Shown in pieces: positions 33,401 through 44,448 of a DNA stretch of 64,000 nucleotides (positions within the stretch are counted from its first letter, which is position 1; each line of letters opens with the position of its first letter). The notes beneath the pieces are model-generated. The model made no database searches, was not told where the DNA came from, and saw nothing but the letters and a program-made list of their open reading frames with translations. Made by a program: the position numbers and the translations under genes. This DNA is from Endothia cerciana (taxonomy: Eukaryota; Ascomycota; Sordariomycetes; Diaporthales; Cryphonectriaceae), in NCBI GenBank assembly GCA_026119935.1, contig JALRMH010000065.1, positions 104,303 to 168,302 on the forward strand, given 5' to 3'.

Positions 33401-35337
33401 CCCTGCAGATGTTCGTCAGCTGCGGTGGTATCTCGGTGCTTGCTGGCTTCCTGGACGAGGACTACGATTCATCACGAGATCTGGTACTCATTGGCGTGAA
33501 CGGCATCTGGAGGGTATTCGAGCTTCAAGGACCTACACCGAGGAACGACTTCTGCCGGCTCTTTTCGAAAGCGAAGGTGCTTGATCCACTGGCCGAGATT
33601 CTCCATAGAGTGCTGGATCCGGACGACAGGGATGAGCTCTCCGAGTTCATCGAGGGGCGCATCGTGAACCTGTTCCTCATGTTCTCGCAGGCCGATTCCG
33701 AAGTCAAGGAGCTCATTGCCGACCGCGCAGTCATCAAGAGTACGTGACACCCCGTTTCCCTGCCACTCCCTCTGCTATACTTAACGCTGACCGCCTATAC
33801 AGCTGTGTTGAGGGATCTCCAGACCATGACGCCTGTGCACCAGATCACCATGCTCAAGTTCATCAAGAATCTCTCGAGTCTCCAGACCACCGTTGAAGTC
33901 CTTCACTCGGCTGACGCTATCGAATACCTGATTGACTTGTTGGAGAAGAGTCTCAAGAAGGATCAGCACCACTTCAGGGAGATCTCTAACCAGGTGCTGA
34001 ATACCATGTTCAACCTGTGCCGGCTGAGCAAGGAACGACAAGAGTCGGCAGCAACACTAGGCATCGTGCCACTGCTCCTGAAGATCATGAGGACCGACCG
34101 GCCTCCCAAAGAGTTTGCCCTGCCCATTCTCTGTGACATGGCGCACTCTGGAAGCAAAGGCCGTCGGTCATTGTGGCAGAACAAGGGCCTGGACTTTTAC
34201 GTGTCACTGCTCGCGGATCAATATTGGCAGACCACTGCTCTAGACGCCATTCTCGTCTGGCTGCAAGAGGAGACTGCCAAGGTCGAGGGCCACCTGCTCA
34301 GCGGTAACTTCACTTCTGCTATCCTATCATGCTTCAGCGTGACCAAGGGCAATCCCTTTGCTTCTTTCGATCCTACCCTCCTTGAACCTCTTCTCAAGCT
34401 TCTTCGATTGAGCCCGGCTCTTTCATCCTCGCTGGCCAAGCCGGAGATATACATCGGCATAGCCGCGAAGCTGGCCCACAAGAAACCCGTCGTCCGACTG
34501 AACTTGCTGCGTGTTGTCCGGACTATTCTTGACATGTGCGAGCCCGATATGGGCGTCAACACTGTCGGCGGCGGTGCTCAACTACAAGCTCTCTTTGAGT
34601 CCATACAGATGCTGGAGAAGGACCCGGCTGTCCTGGTCAGGAACCTTGCGCTCGAGATCACCAGAACGCACATCGAGGGCGACTACTTCGAGGTCAAGTC
34701 TGTCGGCAACGGCTCGAACAGGGGCCACGAGTCTAACCGCTCTGGTTCTGGCAACTCCCGGCGGCCCATTAGGTACATCACGCCACCCAGCCGAAGCTTT
34801 GCATCTCCTGGGCAAGGCAACCCAATGACACCCACCCACCCACAGATCCGTCACACTGAGTCCGAGTCCGCCGTCCACCAAATTGCCCACACACCTAGAC
34901 GGAATCAGGTTATCCAACAAGACGCCATGTACCAGCGCCCGCGGAGCAGGGACGGCGGGCTTATGTCACCGGGCGTCTCATCACCTAGACGCACGAGCGG
35001 CGAAACAGGAACACCGGTCCGAAGCAGATTGCCTAGAGGATCAATCTCGTACATACGGCCGAGCACTTCCGCCGGTGGCCACCCTCCTCCGCTGCACCAT
35101 GGGCGCTCGGAAAGCTCCCTGTCAAATAAGGAGAACACGGGCTCAGGGCGCACATATGCCGTTGGTGGTAGCGCTAGTATCCTAGGTGAATCTCTCGAAC
35201 CGCCACGGTCACCGGCAGTGATCAGGGAGCGTGCCTCTACGGCAGTGATGAAGAGGCGAGGCAGTCGGGTCCCGAGCTCCGAGATCAAGCTCGTCAATGG
35301 CAATAGTAATGTTTCGGGAGAATCCAAGTGGCCCTAG
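30425..35337 (+). CDS. sepH: SepH/Cdc7-type septation initiation kinase
   Basis: A Ser/Thr kinase of the septation initiation network, orthologous in pattern to Aspergillus SepH and S. pombe Cdc7, acting at the spindle pole to trigger septum formation. Eight exons: 30425-30589, 30701-30835, 30913-31007, 31071-31509, 31571-32464, 32531-33193, 33250-33739, 33803-35337, giving 1,471 residues. The kinase domain (about 56-300) has the loop GKGAFGSVYK, Lys84 in VAVKQ, HRDIKGAN (about 175-182), DFGVSTSTLAG (Asp195) and GTPYWMAPEII, all intact. A Ser-rich acidic linker with repeated DFSDLF and DFSDIF motifs follows. Then an armadillo-like helical region (about 720-1230) and a Ser/Pro/Arg-rich tail. 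All junctions keep the frame with GT..AG ends. The same frame stays open for 202 codons past the TAG stop, which is unusual. Confidence 0.96.
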
Positions 35338-35946
35338 GAAGACCGCGTTGGAGAAAAACAAGCGAATCGCCAGGTGACGGCTGGGAGTCAGAAGAGCAAA
35401 CAGGCCAGAGAGAAGGAGACGCAGCGTTGTCGGCAGAGTACCGCGTCGTCTATCGTCAAACGTGTTGACGTATCGCAAAAGGCTGTCAGGGACATGCCAT
35501 CACTGCCTAGCATCACCGCGGGTAGCTCGTCGCTCAAGGCCCAGCTCGACGCAGTCCGAAATCCTGCCGGCCGCCAGAATCCAAAGACACAACCTCGGCG
35601 TGCCGTCTCTACAGCCTTCACACCTCAGAAGCGACCGCATCAGCGAGAACGCACAGCACCTACCTCGACCGCTTCGTCTCCACTGAAGACTTCAGGCTCG
35701 GGCGGGAAGGAGGCAGCACCAGGCGCGAGCTCGACTTCTCTGCATCCGTCTTCAAGCCCCAAGTCAACCCCTCCCGAGCAATCGACGCCCAGCAAGCTGA
35801 AAGTCAGAAAGAGAGCATATACTGCACCCAGAAAGTCCCCACTCAACAAGTCTCCGGGAAAGACTCCATCCAATTCCCCTGCCGGCGCCCAAAGCAAGCG
35901 CAGTCAGGCGGAATCTGAGCCGATAGAGGCGGCGGGCAACAAGTAA
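35338..35946 (+). other. in-phase open frame downstream of the sepH stop
   Basis: After TAG at 35335-35337 the sepH frame continues open for 202 codons to TAA at 35944-35946. The text is Lys/Ser/Pro-rich, with SKQAREKETQ, MPSLPSITAGSSSLKAQL and KSPLNKSPGKTPSNSP. This resembles the disordered tails of fungal kinases. It may be an ancestral C-terminus cut off by a nonsense or frameshift change, an alternative splice product, or chance. A 63-base segment from GTTTCG (35311) to CAG (35373) could be removed in frame, but that donor is weak and no branch site is evident. Confidence 0.45.
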
Positions 35947-36777
35947 CATTGCCGAATCCCCTGCGACTTCCACACGATCACCGATCAGCACGATACGCCG
36001 CACCTCGAAAGGCGGGATATATACCCATACGTGTCAACTTTGACAGAGAGGTTGACACCCCATCTTGGCTACTTATGCCGGTTCACCCACACACACAACA
36101 CAGCCTTTTACGTCTCTTCTGTCTCTTTTTTTTTTTTTTTTTTTTTTTTCTTTTCCAGTCCAGCATTTGCATTAGATTCCCAAGGTCTTCGGAGGCATAC
36201 ATAGCATCGGGTTCGAAAAGGAAAGGATTTTTATGTTGCTGCATCTTTGCATGGGCGAGGACGGAAAAGATCTGTGAGTCGCCCGCCCGGATGCTTGACA
36301 GGCAGAGTTCATAAATGCCGAGGTCCATGGAGACCATCATCAGGATGTATCTTTCCTAAGGCACGAGAATTATCACGCAGAATCGCATCTGTGACCGCCA
36401 TAAGTGAGACCTTTGATGCAAGCCAGGCACAGACATTACGTAACAAGGTGAAACGGTCTGGAGCTCAAATGCATCTGGTGATAATAACACAAGTGTCTAT
36501 CTACCCTACAATCCTTTGAAAACCAAATCCGTTTTCAAGCGCCCCTTCCTTAACTGTAACCCAAGTCGTCGCTAATCCTGGCGCCGAGAAAATCACGATA
36601 ACGAAAGAATCAACAAGCAAACGCCAAACGCCTTCCCGTCCACCCGGCAAGAATCAAGACCAGCTCGTCCCTTGTGTCCCGGACTCCGGCATGCCGCCCT
36701 ATCCCCATCCCAAAGCCAAGAAATGTCAAAGGTTATGCCAAGTCGCCCGCCCGCAAACCAGCAGGCTACGAGGGTGT
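35947..36777. other. spacer with T24 run
   Basis: The 3' flanks of sepH and of the minus-strand secreted-protein gene. It contains a run of 24 T residues (36126-36149). No gene is seen. Confidence 0.6.
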
Positions 36778-37553
36778 TCAGTAGGAAAGGTCGCGCTCTT
36801 CGTAGGCGCCCGGCATGTAGCGGCGCACTACAAAGGGGATGGCCAAGGACTGGTCATTGGCGTTGCCGTTCGACCCTCCCGTGGTTGTCCCACCATTGCC
36901 AGCCCCGCCGCCCGCGCCGCCGTCCGTTGTCGACGACTGCTCGCCGGATCCAGCGTTGCCCTCAGCCGTGCTCTATCGTCGGGAGGAGGTTTAGAGAACA
37001 TGCTGCTGTCTGAAACAGAGAGCAGAGGGGGTGTGAGTGCACTTACATTCCCACTGCCGCCGGTCGAAGCCCCCCCTGAACCATTGGCGTTCGTGTTCCC
37101 GCCAGAATTACTACCACCGGCCGAATCGGTGTTACCAGCGTTTCCGAGGGTCACGCTGCTGCTATCGACGGCACCGCCGCCGTTAGCACCCGTGTTCGCC
37201 TGCGTGACGTAAGTCACGCAGCTGCCATAGCAGTCAGTGTCCTGGCCGTTGCTATTATCCCCCGCATCTCCACCGGTGGTATGGCTGTTGGCCGAAATGT
37301 CGATGTTGCTGCCCGCGCCGCCGTTGCCGCCGGTCATGGTCGAGCCCGACCCGCCCGTGCCCGCGGCGCTGCCCGCAGAACCACCATTCCCCCCCGTGCT
37401 GGAAGGGCCAGAACCACCGTTTCCACCACTTTGGCTGCTGCTGGATGAACCACCCGAACCGCCATCCAATGTTTGGCTCGACGACTGCGAATCGAATAGG
37501 GCGTTGGCCTGGAAAGCCATCAGGGCGGCGAGGAGAGTGTAGGTGACCTTCAT
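36778..37553 (-). CDS. secreted Gly/Ser/Asn-rich protein
   Basis: Two exons (37553-37047 and 36972-36778) give 233 residues. The first 19 residues, MKVTYTLLAALMAFQANA plus one, are a classic signal peptide. The mature chain is dominated by Gly, Ser, Asn and Thr with repeated NGG and GGSG blocks. The only two Cys lie in DTDCYGSCVTYV. The donor GTAAGT at 37046 and an acceptor TAG at 36973 remove 74 bases. Without splicing the frame runs into an unrelated Arg-rich tail. Spliced, the low-complexity text continues and ends in a distinct motif, IPFVVRRYMPGAYEERDLSY. That ordered-looking tail supports the splice. A wall or extracellular-matrix role is possible, but the family is not recognised. Confidence 0.8.
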
Positions 37554-40082
37554 TTTTTTGGATGGTAGGATAAAGGAAGAACGGGGGTTGTCAGGTAAAG
37601 AGTGTACTGGGTGGGGAGGAGTGAAGGTGATTGGTCAAAGAATGTGTGTGTTTTAGAAGAAGGATGAAAGGAGAACAAAAAGGATGAGGAAGCCCTGCTT
37701 TCTCTGAACAGAAGATTACTGAAAAGGTAGTTAGTTGGTGTGTGATGATGGACAGAAAGACCGGGACTACCAAGTTGGGTGACGAGGTCTTATATTTTGT
37801 AGACGTACCACCAGACAACGCGCGCTTTGCGCTTCCCCTCTCGTCGTGGTCGTCTGTCATGTCCGTCTCTTGGCGAGTTCGTTCATCAGCCAATTTCGAC
37901 CCCCATCTCATTAAGCTAAGTTAGGTGTCGTGTTTCGATCGCATAAGACTGGCCTCTGTTCTCAGGCCGGGCCCCCGGTGGCCCGGAGCCGTTGACCTGC
38001 CCAACAGTTCGTCCCAAGAAGCCCTGACAGGTGGTGTTGGCTCTCTTGGCAGGAGGCGTTCTCGCGCCCTGTGCTGATCCAGAGGCCCGGTGGCCAGAGT
38101 CCGCCGGCGACACGGAATGCTGTGTAAGATGCATGCTTACGCCATTGCTAACAGCTCTTGGCGTGTCCCCGGTTGGGAACCCGCGACTACTAAGAATGCG
38201 GACTGTCATATTCAGTTGTCATCTGTGCCGGCCCGCTGAGATGGGCGTGTATCAGTACCACCCCTAAGGCTTATACGGCCCAGCACTTCATCAGGAGCCC
38301 GATGCAGCGGGCAGTGAACAAGGCGGCGGCTAAGCAGAGTAGCTGCTGAAGTCGAGGCCCCTGGGGATTCTGAGATGGCTGAACAGCGTTCTGTCGCGAT
38401 ACAGGGAATTAATTGGTAGGGCTCAAGAGCCCAGAAGCCCAGGTGTGTCTGCGAGCCTTTCCGTCAGGGAGGAAGAAGCAAGGAAAGAAAGAAGCTATCT
38501 GCGGGCGCCGGTACGGGACCTATTCTGGGCGGACGGCGGCACAGGAGCCGAGTCTGCACCCTGCACCTCCTCCAGTCGTGCCCTCTAGCCGACTTGTCAA
38601 TCGCAGTCAGCAACCCTCGAGGTGGATTTTGGGCTGCAGCCGGACGTGGGCGCCGTGGAGGTGGACGAAATCTTCTGAGCTGGTCTACACATCAGCTTAC
38701 GGGGCTCTTGATCGTGCAAAGGCCGTGCTCGATCTGTCAGCATTAGCTCTGCTGATCCGGGGCCCTGCGGGAAAGATTCAGCTCATTTCCCACATGAAAC
38801 CTTGATGCTGCTCTTGGTAAGCAGCCCTATGACCCGATACTGTGGCCCGGGCGAACGATAGGGTTGCATCGCCACTCCAGGGCACAGTAAGCTTATTTGT
38901 TGGCTCTGGCTGGATAACTAGCAGACCTTCCCAACCGAGCCAAAGGGACAAAGATTGAAAGTCTGGCTTACCCTTGAGCCGAGGCTCTATCTATGCCATT
39001 GCAGCCCGGCCATATGAACACTATCGGGTGTAGTGTGTGCGTTACTGTGGCATCTTCCTTCAGGTTGTGAGCCAACAGAATAGTCCAGCTAGCCAAGCCA
39101 TTGGGTAGATTACTGCTGGATCACTTCGTCCCTTGATACATAGAATGCTGCTCCACCAGAATATTGTTGACGCCCTCGTCGACGAACATAAACAAAAGAA
39201 ACACTAAGACATCTTGGCAGTGTCAGCCGTCAGCCGTCCCGAGGTCGGCATCTGTCAACATCGACGCAAGGAGGTGTGCTTTCGAGGTCTGTGGGGCTGC
39301 AAAGAGTTGGCAAGATGGAGAGGGGGTTCATGGAGGTAGGGATAACGTTGATTGTTAGGAATCCAATATTTCTGAAGATCGAGATGGGAACAGTCGACCT
39401 TGACTACTCCAAGCATGAAGGGAGCCGTGAGGATGGCGGGGACACGCTGCTTGGGCCGAGCGTGTCGATGAGGCCCGAAGGCTCCTGACGGCGACAGGCC
39501 ATGACCTCGTACCGTCTGAGACGCTGAGCTAGCGCAGCGGTGTTGCGATTCCAATCTCTCGTTTCCCGGAGATGACTTTGCCTGCAAAAATAATGCAACT
39601 TTGGAATCCAATATTTGGAATACATAATTATGTAATTACACCATCCGCCACAGGCTGATGGAGCTGGTTTGAATATCTTCAGGCTCTTGTTACTTTACCC
39701 ACGCAATCTTGAGCCAATATCATCCAGGAGGAGGCAACCTTAGATATGTATGGTGTAAAATAGAGAAAACGGTGTGCTTAGTGTCAGCGCTGCCCAGCCT
39801 GCAGACTGCGTTCGAGGGCGAGCATGCTTCGAGGAGCACGCATGGTATACCTTGACGGGCTGCACGAGAGCTGGGCTATGGCCATGTTACCCTTCGGCGA
39901 AGGGGTTACTGACGCGCGGGCAATGGGAGGAAGAGGTCCCGCCGATATCTAATCTAGCCTGACTGTGCTCTTCTGAATCTTTGCTCAAATTGGCTGCCTC
40001 TAGAACCTTTTTTCCCCCCTTCCCTCCCCTTCCCCGCTGGATCTCTTCTTTACATAAATACAGTCCAACGTGGTCAGACCCG
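37554..40082. other. 2.5-kb spacer
   Basis: No gene is supported. The part next to 37553 is the promoter and leader of the secreted-protein gene. A 14-base direct repeat, GGAATCCAATATTT, occurs at 39359-39372 and 39603-39616. ORFs up to 130 codons (38413-38805 plus) lack domains. Confidence 0.55.
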
Positions 40083-41214
40083 TTAGGGCGATCCAGCCTC
40101 ACCGGTCAGCGCCTGGAGACATCCATCGTATGCAGCCTTCTTGACCAGAGGGGTACCAGCGCCATCCGGCTGCATGAAGAGATCCGCATAGCCCTCGCCT
40201 GCGAAGGTCCCCGGGATCCAGGAGTAGGTATCTGCAGCGCGACGTTAGGATACTTTCCAGAGATCGAGGTCCGGTTTGACCGCCCTCAGGAGAGGGCTCG
40301 GTAATGGGTACGCACCATCAAAATCCCAAACGGTGACGCCGACACAACCGTCGATGTTGTAGTCGTTGTAGTACAGCTTGACCTTGAGGTCCTTCGCCCG
40401 GAGGGCCTTGGTCGCGGCGTCGAAGGCCAGGAAGAAGTACCCGGGCCCGATGGTGTCGTACCACAGGTTGCTGGAGAAGGCACCGGCGGGCGGGTCGCTC
40501 AGGGCCTCGTTGACGACGTCCCACGAGTAGCAGGGGTCCCCGAAGTGCTCGATGAGGTTGGTCACGTGGTTCACCAGGACGGCGCTCAGCGTCTCGTTCG
40601 TACAGTTGACGGCAGGGCTTGTGACCCAGTCTGGCAACTGGTTGTACCAGATCAGGTTGTGGCAGCGCACGAGCTTCGCGCTGGCCTCGGCGAGGTCGAG
40701 GAAGTAGTCACCACCACTATAATTGAAGATATTCTGTTCCGGCTCGGTATACTCGAACTGTGCTCCAGTCCCGTCAGCACCCCCTGCTTCCAAGGTTGTT
40801 CGAGACGCCATAACCCAGGGACAGGAGTGTGGCCCCGACCTTCATGATGTTGGCCGGAGTGGCCCCGCCGAAGTCATGCGTGTTGTTGAACTCGGCCATA
40901 TAGTAAACGTCCGTCGCCTCGCCCGTTCCCGGGATGTCCGCGGCGGTCCCGAACCGGAGTTTGCCCGCAGCCTTCGCAGCATCGTTGAGACCGTAGCCGG
41001 AGCCAGTAGCGGTAGCCAGCAGGGTGGTCGTCGGATTTGTGCTGCCGGCCAAAGATGTTGTGACCGCGGCAGGTGCTGATGCTAAGCAGTCTGCTGGTGT
41101 AGTGCCTGTCACAGTGACCGTCTGGGCGCCGTAGCTATAGCTGTGATGAGGCGAGGCCATCACCGCAGCCTGGGTGACCAGGAAGCCATATGTGAGATAC
41201 GAACGGACAAACAT
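40083..41214 (-). pseudogene. GH10 endo-1,4-beta-xylanase with internal deletion
   Basis: Three exons (41214-40840, 40757-40316, 40231-40083) read 321 residues without a stop or frameshift. The N-terminus has a hydrophobic secretion-like leader and a Thr/Ala-rich linker. The GH10 barrel begins at GKLRFGTAADIPG. It continues with NIMK joined to FEYTEPEQNIFNYSGGDYF, RCHNLIWYNQLPDWV, and the acid/base region SWDVVNEALSD with Glu209. After KLYYNDYNID (about 252-261) the text jumps directly to GCVGVTVWDFDDTYSWIPG, which in intact members comes roughly 85-90 residues later. The missing part would carry the GxGLQxH region and the catalytic nucleophile Glu (TELD). The enzyme therefore cannot work by the normal retaining mechanism. 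Splice sites are consensus and the frame is clean, so the loss may be recent. No CBM1 is present. Confidence 0.85.
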
Positions 41215-43033
41215 GGCTACTACTACGAGAGCGAAAGATTACCTTCAATCCCGGGCTGTAATGGGGAAGGTGACGAATCCGCCGGGCATAGGGCAGAGGC
41301 AGGGACTGAAGTCTATATATACTTTGTGTTGACCTGTCTGTCTATTGGCTTATAGTCCGAGTAAGAACCTCACCTCCGACCCCGGTGGAGACTACTCTTG
41401 ATATGCTAAAGTACATACGAAGTTATCGGCTAATACGGATCGCACGTGGCTGAACTTCGCTAGGGGATGAAGGGGATCTCGCCTCACGGTAAGGTTCGAT
41501 GAGTACATGACCTGATGATCTCAGGATGCTGTCCCAGCCGGGATGATATCACGCCCCTGGCGCCTAGGGCTGGGTCTTCAGACCTGGAATATGCGCGGCA
41601 CCCGCAGAGACTAGGCCAGGAACACGCCCTCGTGGTTGGTGCAAAATGGCCAAGGTATGTTTTTGAGATCCGCCAGCGAGGTTGTGAGCCGGCTAAATTC
41701 AGCAGCATTAGTGTGAGGTACCTTGGCGACTATCGTTGCGGCTCGCTCATGAGCCACCCGGGCTGCCGGGTCGGACTGGGTAATATCTTGTGGCCCTGGA
41801 AAGACAACTCGACGCGAAATCTGCATCTGGGCCCGGCTTGGTGGTTTCCCACCCATCTGCCAAGCAGCGTGGCCAGCTTTTGGGGCTTGTCAGACCGGGT
41901 ATTGGGAGAATGGAGGCAGAATAGCAGGGGTAGATATTTTGGAGTAATTAAGTCAAGGGTAGCATACCCAGTACCGGGCACTGAAATCGCCTGTCCGGCT
42001 GTCATCGACATCAGTACGTTTAAGACAATGAGAATACATCCTGACAGTGCTTGGGCTTGGAATATTAGAGGTGGCAACTCTCTGCGGTGCTTCGATGCTC
42101 ACCTCACATCCCTAGGCCAGAGATGTTGTCATGCAGCTCATAAGTAGTAACATGTGACCACGATCGACACCCTGCCTCCTTCTGTGGGATATAAAGATCC
42201 TGCAATGAGTCTCTTGAATGGATAGCAGGACATTTTGGGTGCTGACAACTTCAAGTGTGCTACAGCCCCCTCTCACAAAAGATCGACGCCAGTCTGATAC
42301 ATTTCCGACCATCACAGCAGGACACATAAACACTGTTACCCCAGATACACAGACATATTTGATTTGTTTTCATTGGATTCTTCATCTTCTTTCTCACCAG
42401 CTGATGGTGAAGAGAGAATCGGTCGATTTGGTGGTATCGCGCGCGTAGACGAAAAAAAGATCTCGCAAGTAGACTGGGGCCGTAGACGGCACTCGGGCGA
42501 CGATTAGTCCCACAGATACCAACAGCCGCTTAAACCATGAACGCCAGACGCTATATGAATGGGCCCGAGATCTGATGCCTTGCATAAGAATATTAGCGTC
42601 AAGTCTTAATTCAACCTCCGCCTCGGATTGTCGCCCTGTGCGGCGCATGTGCTTTTATTTTTGTCGGCGGATGTCTAGCCGCATGTCGCACCAGTGCTGA
42701 TATCCTGCACTGCCCCTTTGACAACACGAGTAATCCCATGAGCGAGCGGCGCCGTACGCCGGCTTTGTCCCTTGGGAACGAAAAGATCGAGGACCTCGCC
42801 AGGCCCTCGAGAGAACATCCAGTAGAGCAGCCCGCACGGGGATGGCGCGGAGCCAGAGAGCCTTTCTCGGGGTCGTGTCGTATGGTATGACCCTCTATTT
42901 CCGGCCTGTCATCTGTCGACCCATCAATCGGCTTGATTCGCGTTGCTCATCCAGTGTGACACGGGGCTTCCGCTCTCTTTCCAAAGCGATGTGCCTCATT
43001 CCTCAGCTCATCCTAGACCGTGGTCCCGGCCTC
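41215..43033. other. 1.8-kb spacer
   Basis: No gene is supported. A plus-strand open frame of 210 codons (41515-42147) has no recognisable domain and ordinary mixed composition. The left end is the promoter of the xylanase gene. The right end is the 3' flank of ICE2. Confidence 0.55.
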
Positions 43034-44448
43034 TCAGTCGGTCTTCCAGTGGTCCACCTCATCCTTGCCAAGATACAACTCGACAGCGTAAAGGGCCATA
43101 GTCGCCGCGATATTAGTCCAGCGCCACGCATTCCCACCGGCGTCACCCCCTCTAAGAGTCCACCCGATGCCATCGCTATCGATACCACCATCCGCAGATA
43201 CCGAAAAGTGCTGTAGCAACAGGCTCGTGTAGACCGCAATCAGGATGGACGGCGAGAACCAGGACACAAAGGTAAACAGCTTGTTGGCTGCGTCGGAGTT
43301 GTCGTCGAAGTTGGAAGGTTCGTCCATCAGGGCGCTCGCACCAGATTCCCGAACGGCGGGGATGATGCGTGTTGCGCAGTAGAAGACGATGATCCGATAG
43401 ACAAGCGAGATGATGACACTCGGGGTGATGGTCTGGAAGGCAGCGCAGAGGAAGGTGAAGGAGTCGCTGAAGGCGCCGGGCAACTGGCTTAGCATGTGGA
43501 GGAGGGTCGCGTACGAGGCCATAATGATGGGCGGTAGCGGGGGGAACTCGGGCTGTGATGCCGCGGCCTGCTCCTCGGCCGCGGCCTGAGCGGCAGCAGC
43601 CTCGGCTGAGGGCAGGTAGTCGGTGAAGATCTGGTAGACGCAGAGCACAACGTATGCGAACAGCAGCGAAGACTCGACCGGGTTGCCTCGTCCGCTGCCG
43701 ATACCGAAGGCGCAAAGAAAGACGGCCGAAGTCATGGTGACGCCGATCAGGGTGGCATCAAGGTTGCTGATCTGTGGGAACCTGGCGACGCGCCAGAGGA
43801 AGTAGAGTGCGCTTGCCATGATGGAGCCGGAGAAGACGACGAGGACGATCTGCAAATTCATGTAATGAGTCAGCGGAGGTGGCCTGTCGTGTAGTGCGAC
43901 CTGATGCATTCTGCACTTACCACCCATGTGTCACTTCGGCCCCGGTTGACGAGCCATCTTGTGATCTGCCCTGCAGCTTGTATGACCAGGAGACTGCAGA
44001 ATCCCTCGAGGAGCTGGAAGACTGGACTGGAGTAGCGCAAGCCCTTGTCCCAGGAGCCCAGCGTGAGATGTTCTAGGAGGCCGCCCTGACCAAAGAACCA
44101 CTCATGCCAGCTATCCGTGTGCTTCACGACGGGGCGGATGTGTCCAAGGGTCCTCGAGACCCAGTCGGAAGAGCCCGTGTCGACAGAGAAGCGGTTGAGG
44201 GACCATATCAACAGCGAAGGCAGGACGATCCACTGAGAGATGCGCAAGATATTCGTCAGGGTCCAGCGCACGCGGGACCTCAGGGGTGTTATAGCCTTGA
44301 CGAAACTGTAGAGGAAGTAGAAGAGGAATATTGACAGGCTGTAGGCCAAGCCAGAGTCGCGGCCACCAACGTCGAAGGCTATGGGTATGGAGAGGACGAC
44401 AGTGAGCAGGTAGACCGCGCCGGAGAGGACGCCGAAGATGGCCCACAT
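43034..44448 (-). CDS. ICE2: ICE2 family ER membrane protein
   Basis: Two exons (44448-43921 and 43849-43034) give 447 residues joined at WV to IVLVVFSGSIMAS through a GTAAGT..CAG intron. The protein is largely hydrophobic, with about eight to ten membrane helices from the very N-terminus (MWAIFGVLSGAVYLLTVVLS). Family-typical parts include FLFYFLYSFVKAITPLRSRV, an ER-lumen or loop stretch with DSWHEWFFGQGG, a cytosolic Ala/Gln/Glu-rich loop (about 270-300) and FYCATRIIPAVRE. In yeast Ice2 promotes cortical ER inheritance and links membrane synthesis to lipid droplets. The length is close to yeast Ice2. The alternating Ala/Gln loop is low-complexity but in frame. Confidence 0.92.

Noticed and set aside
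39480..39570. tRNA-like text with a B-box-like GCGATTCCAATC
   Set aside because: No acceptor stem or proper anticodon arm can be folded around it.
41515..42147. Plus-strand open frame of 210 codons in a spacer
   Set aside because: No domain, no likely splice partner and no family resemblance; not called as a gene.
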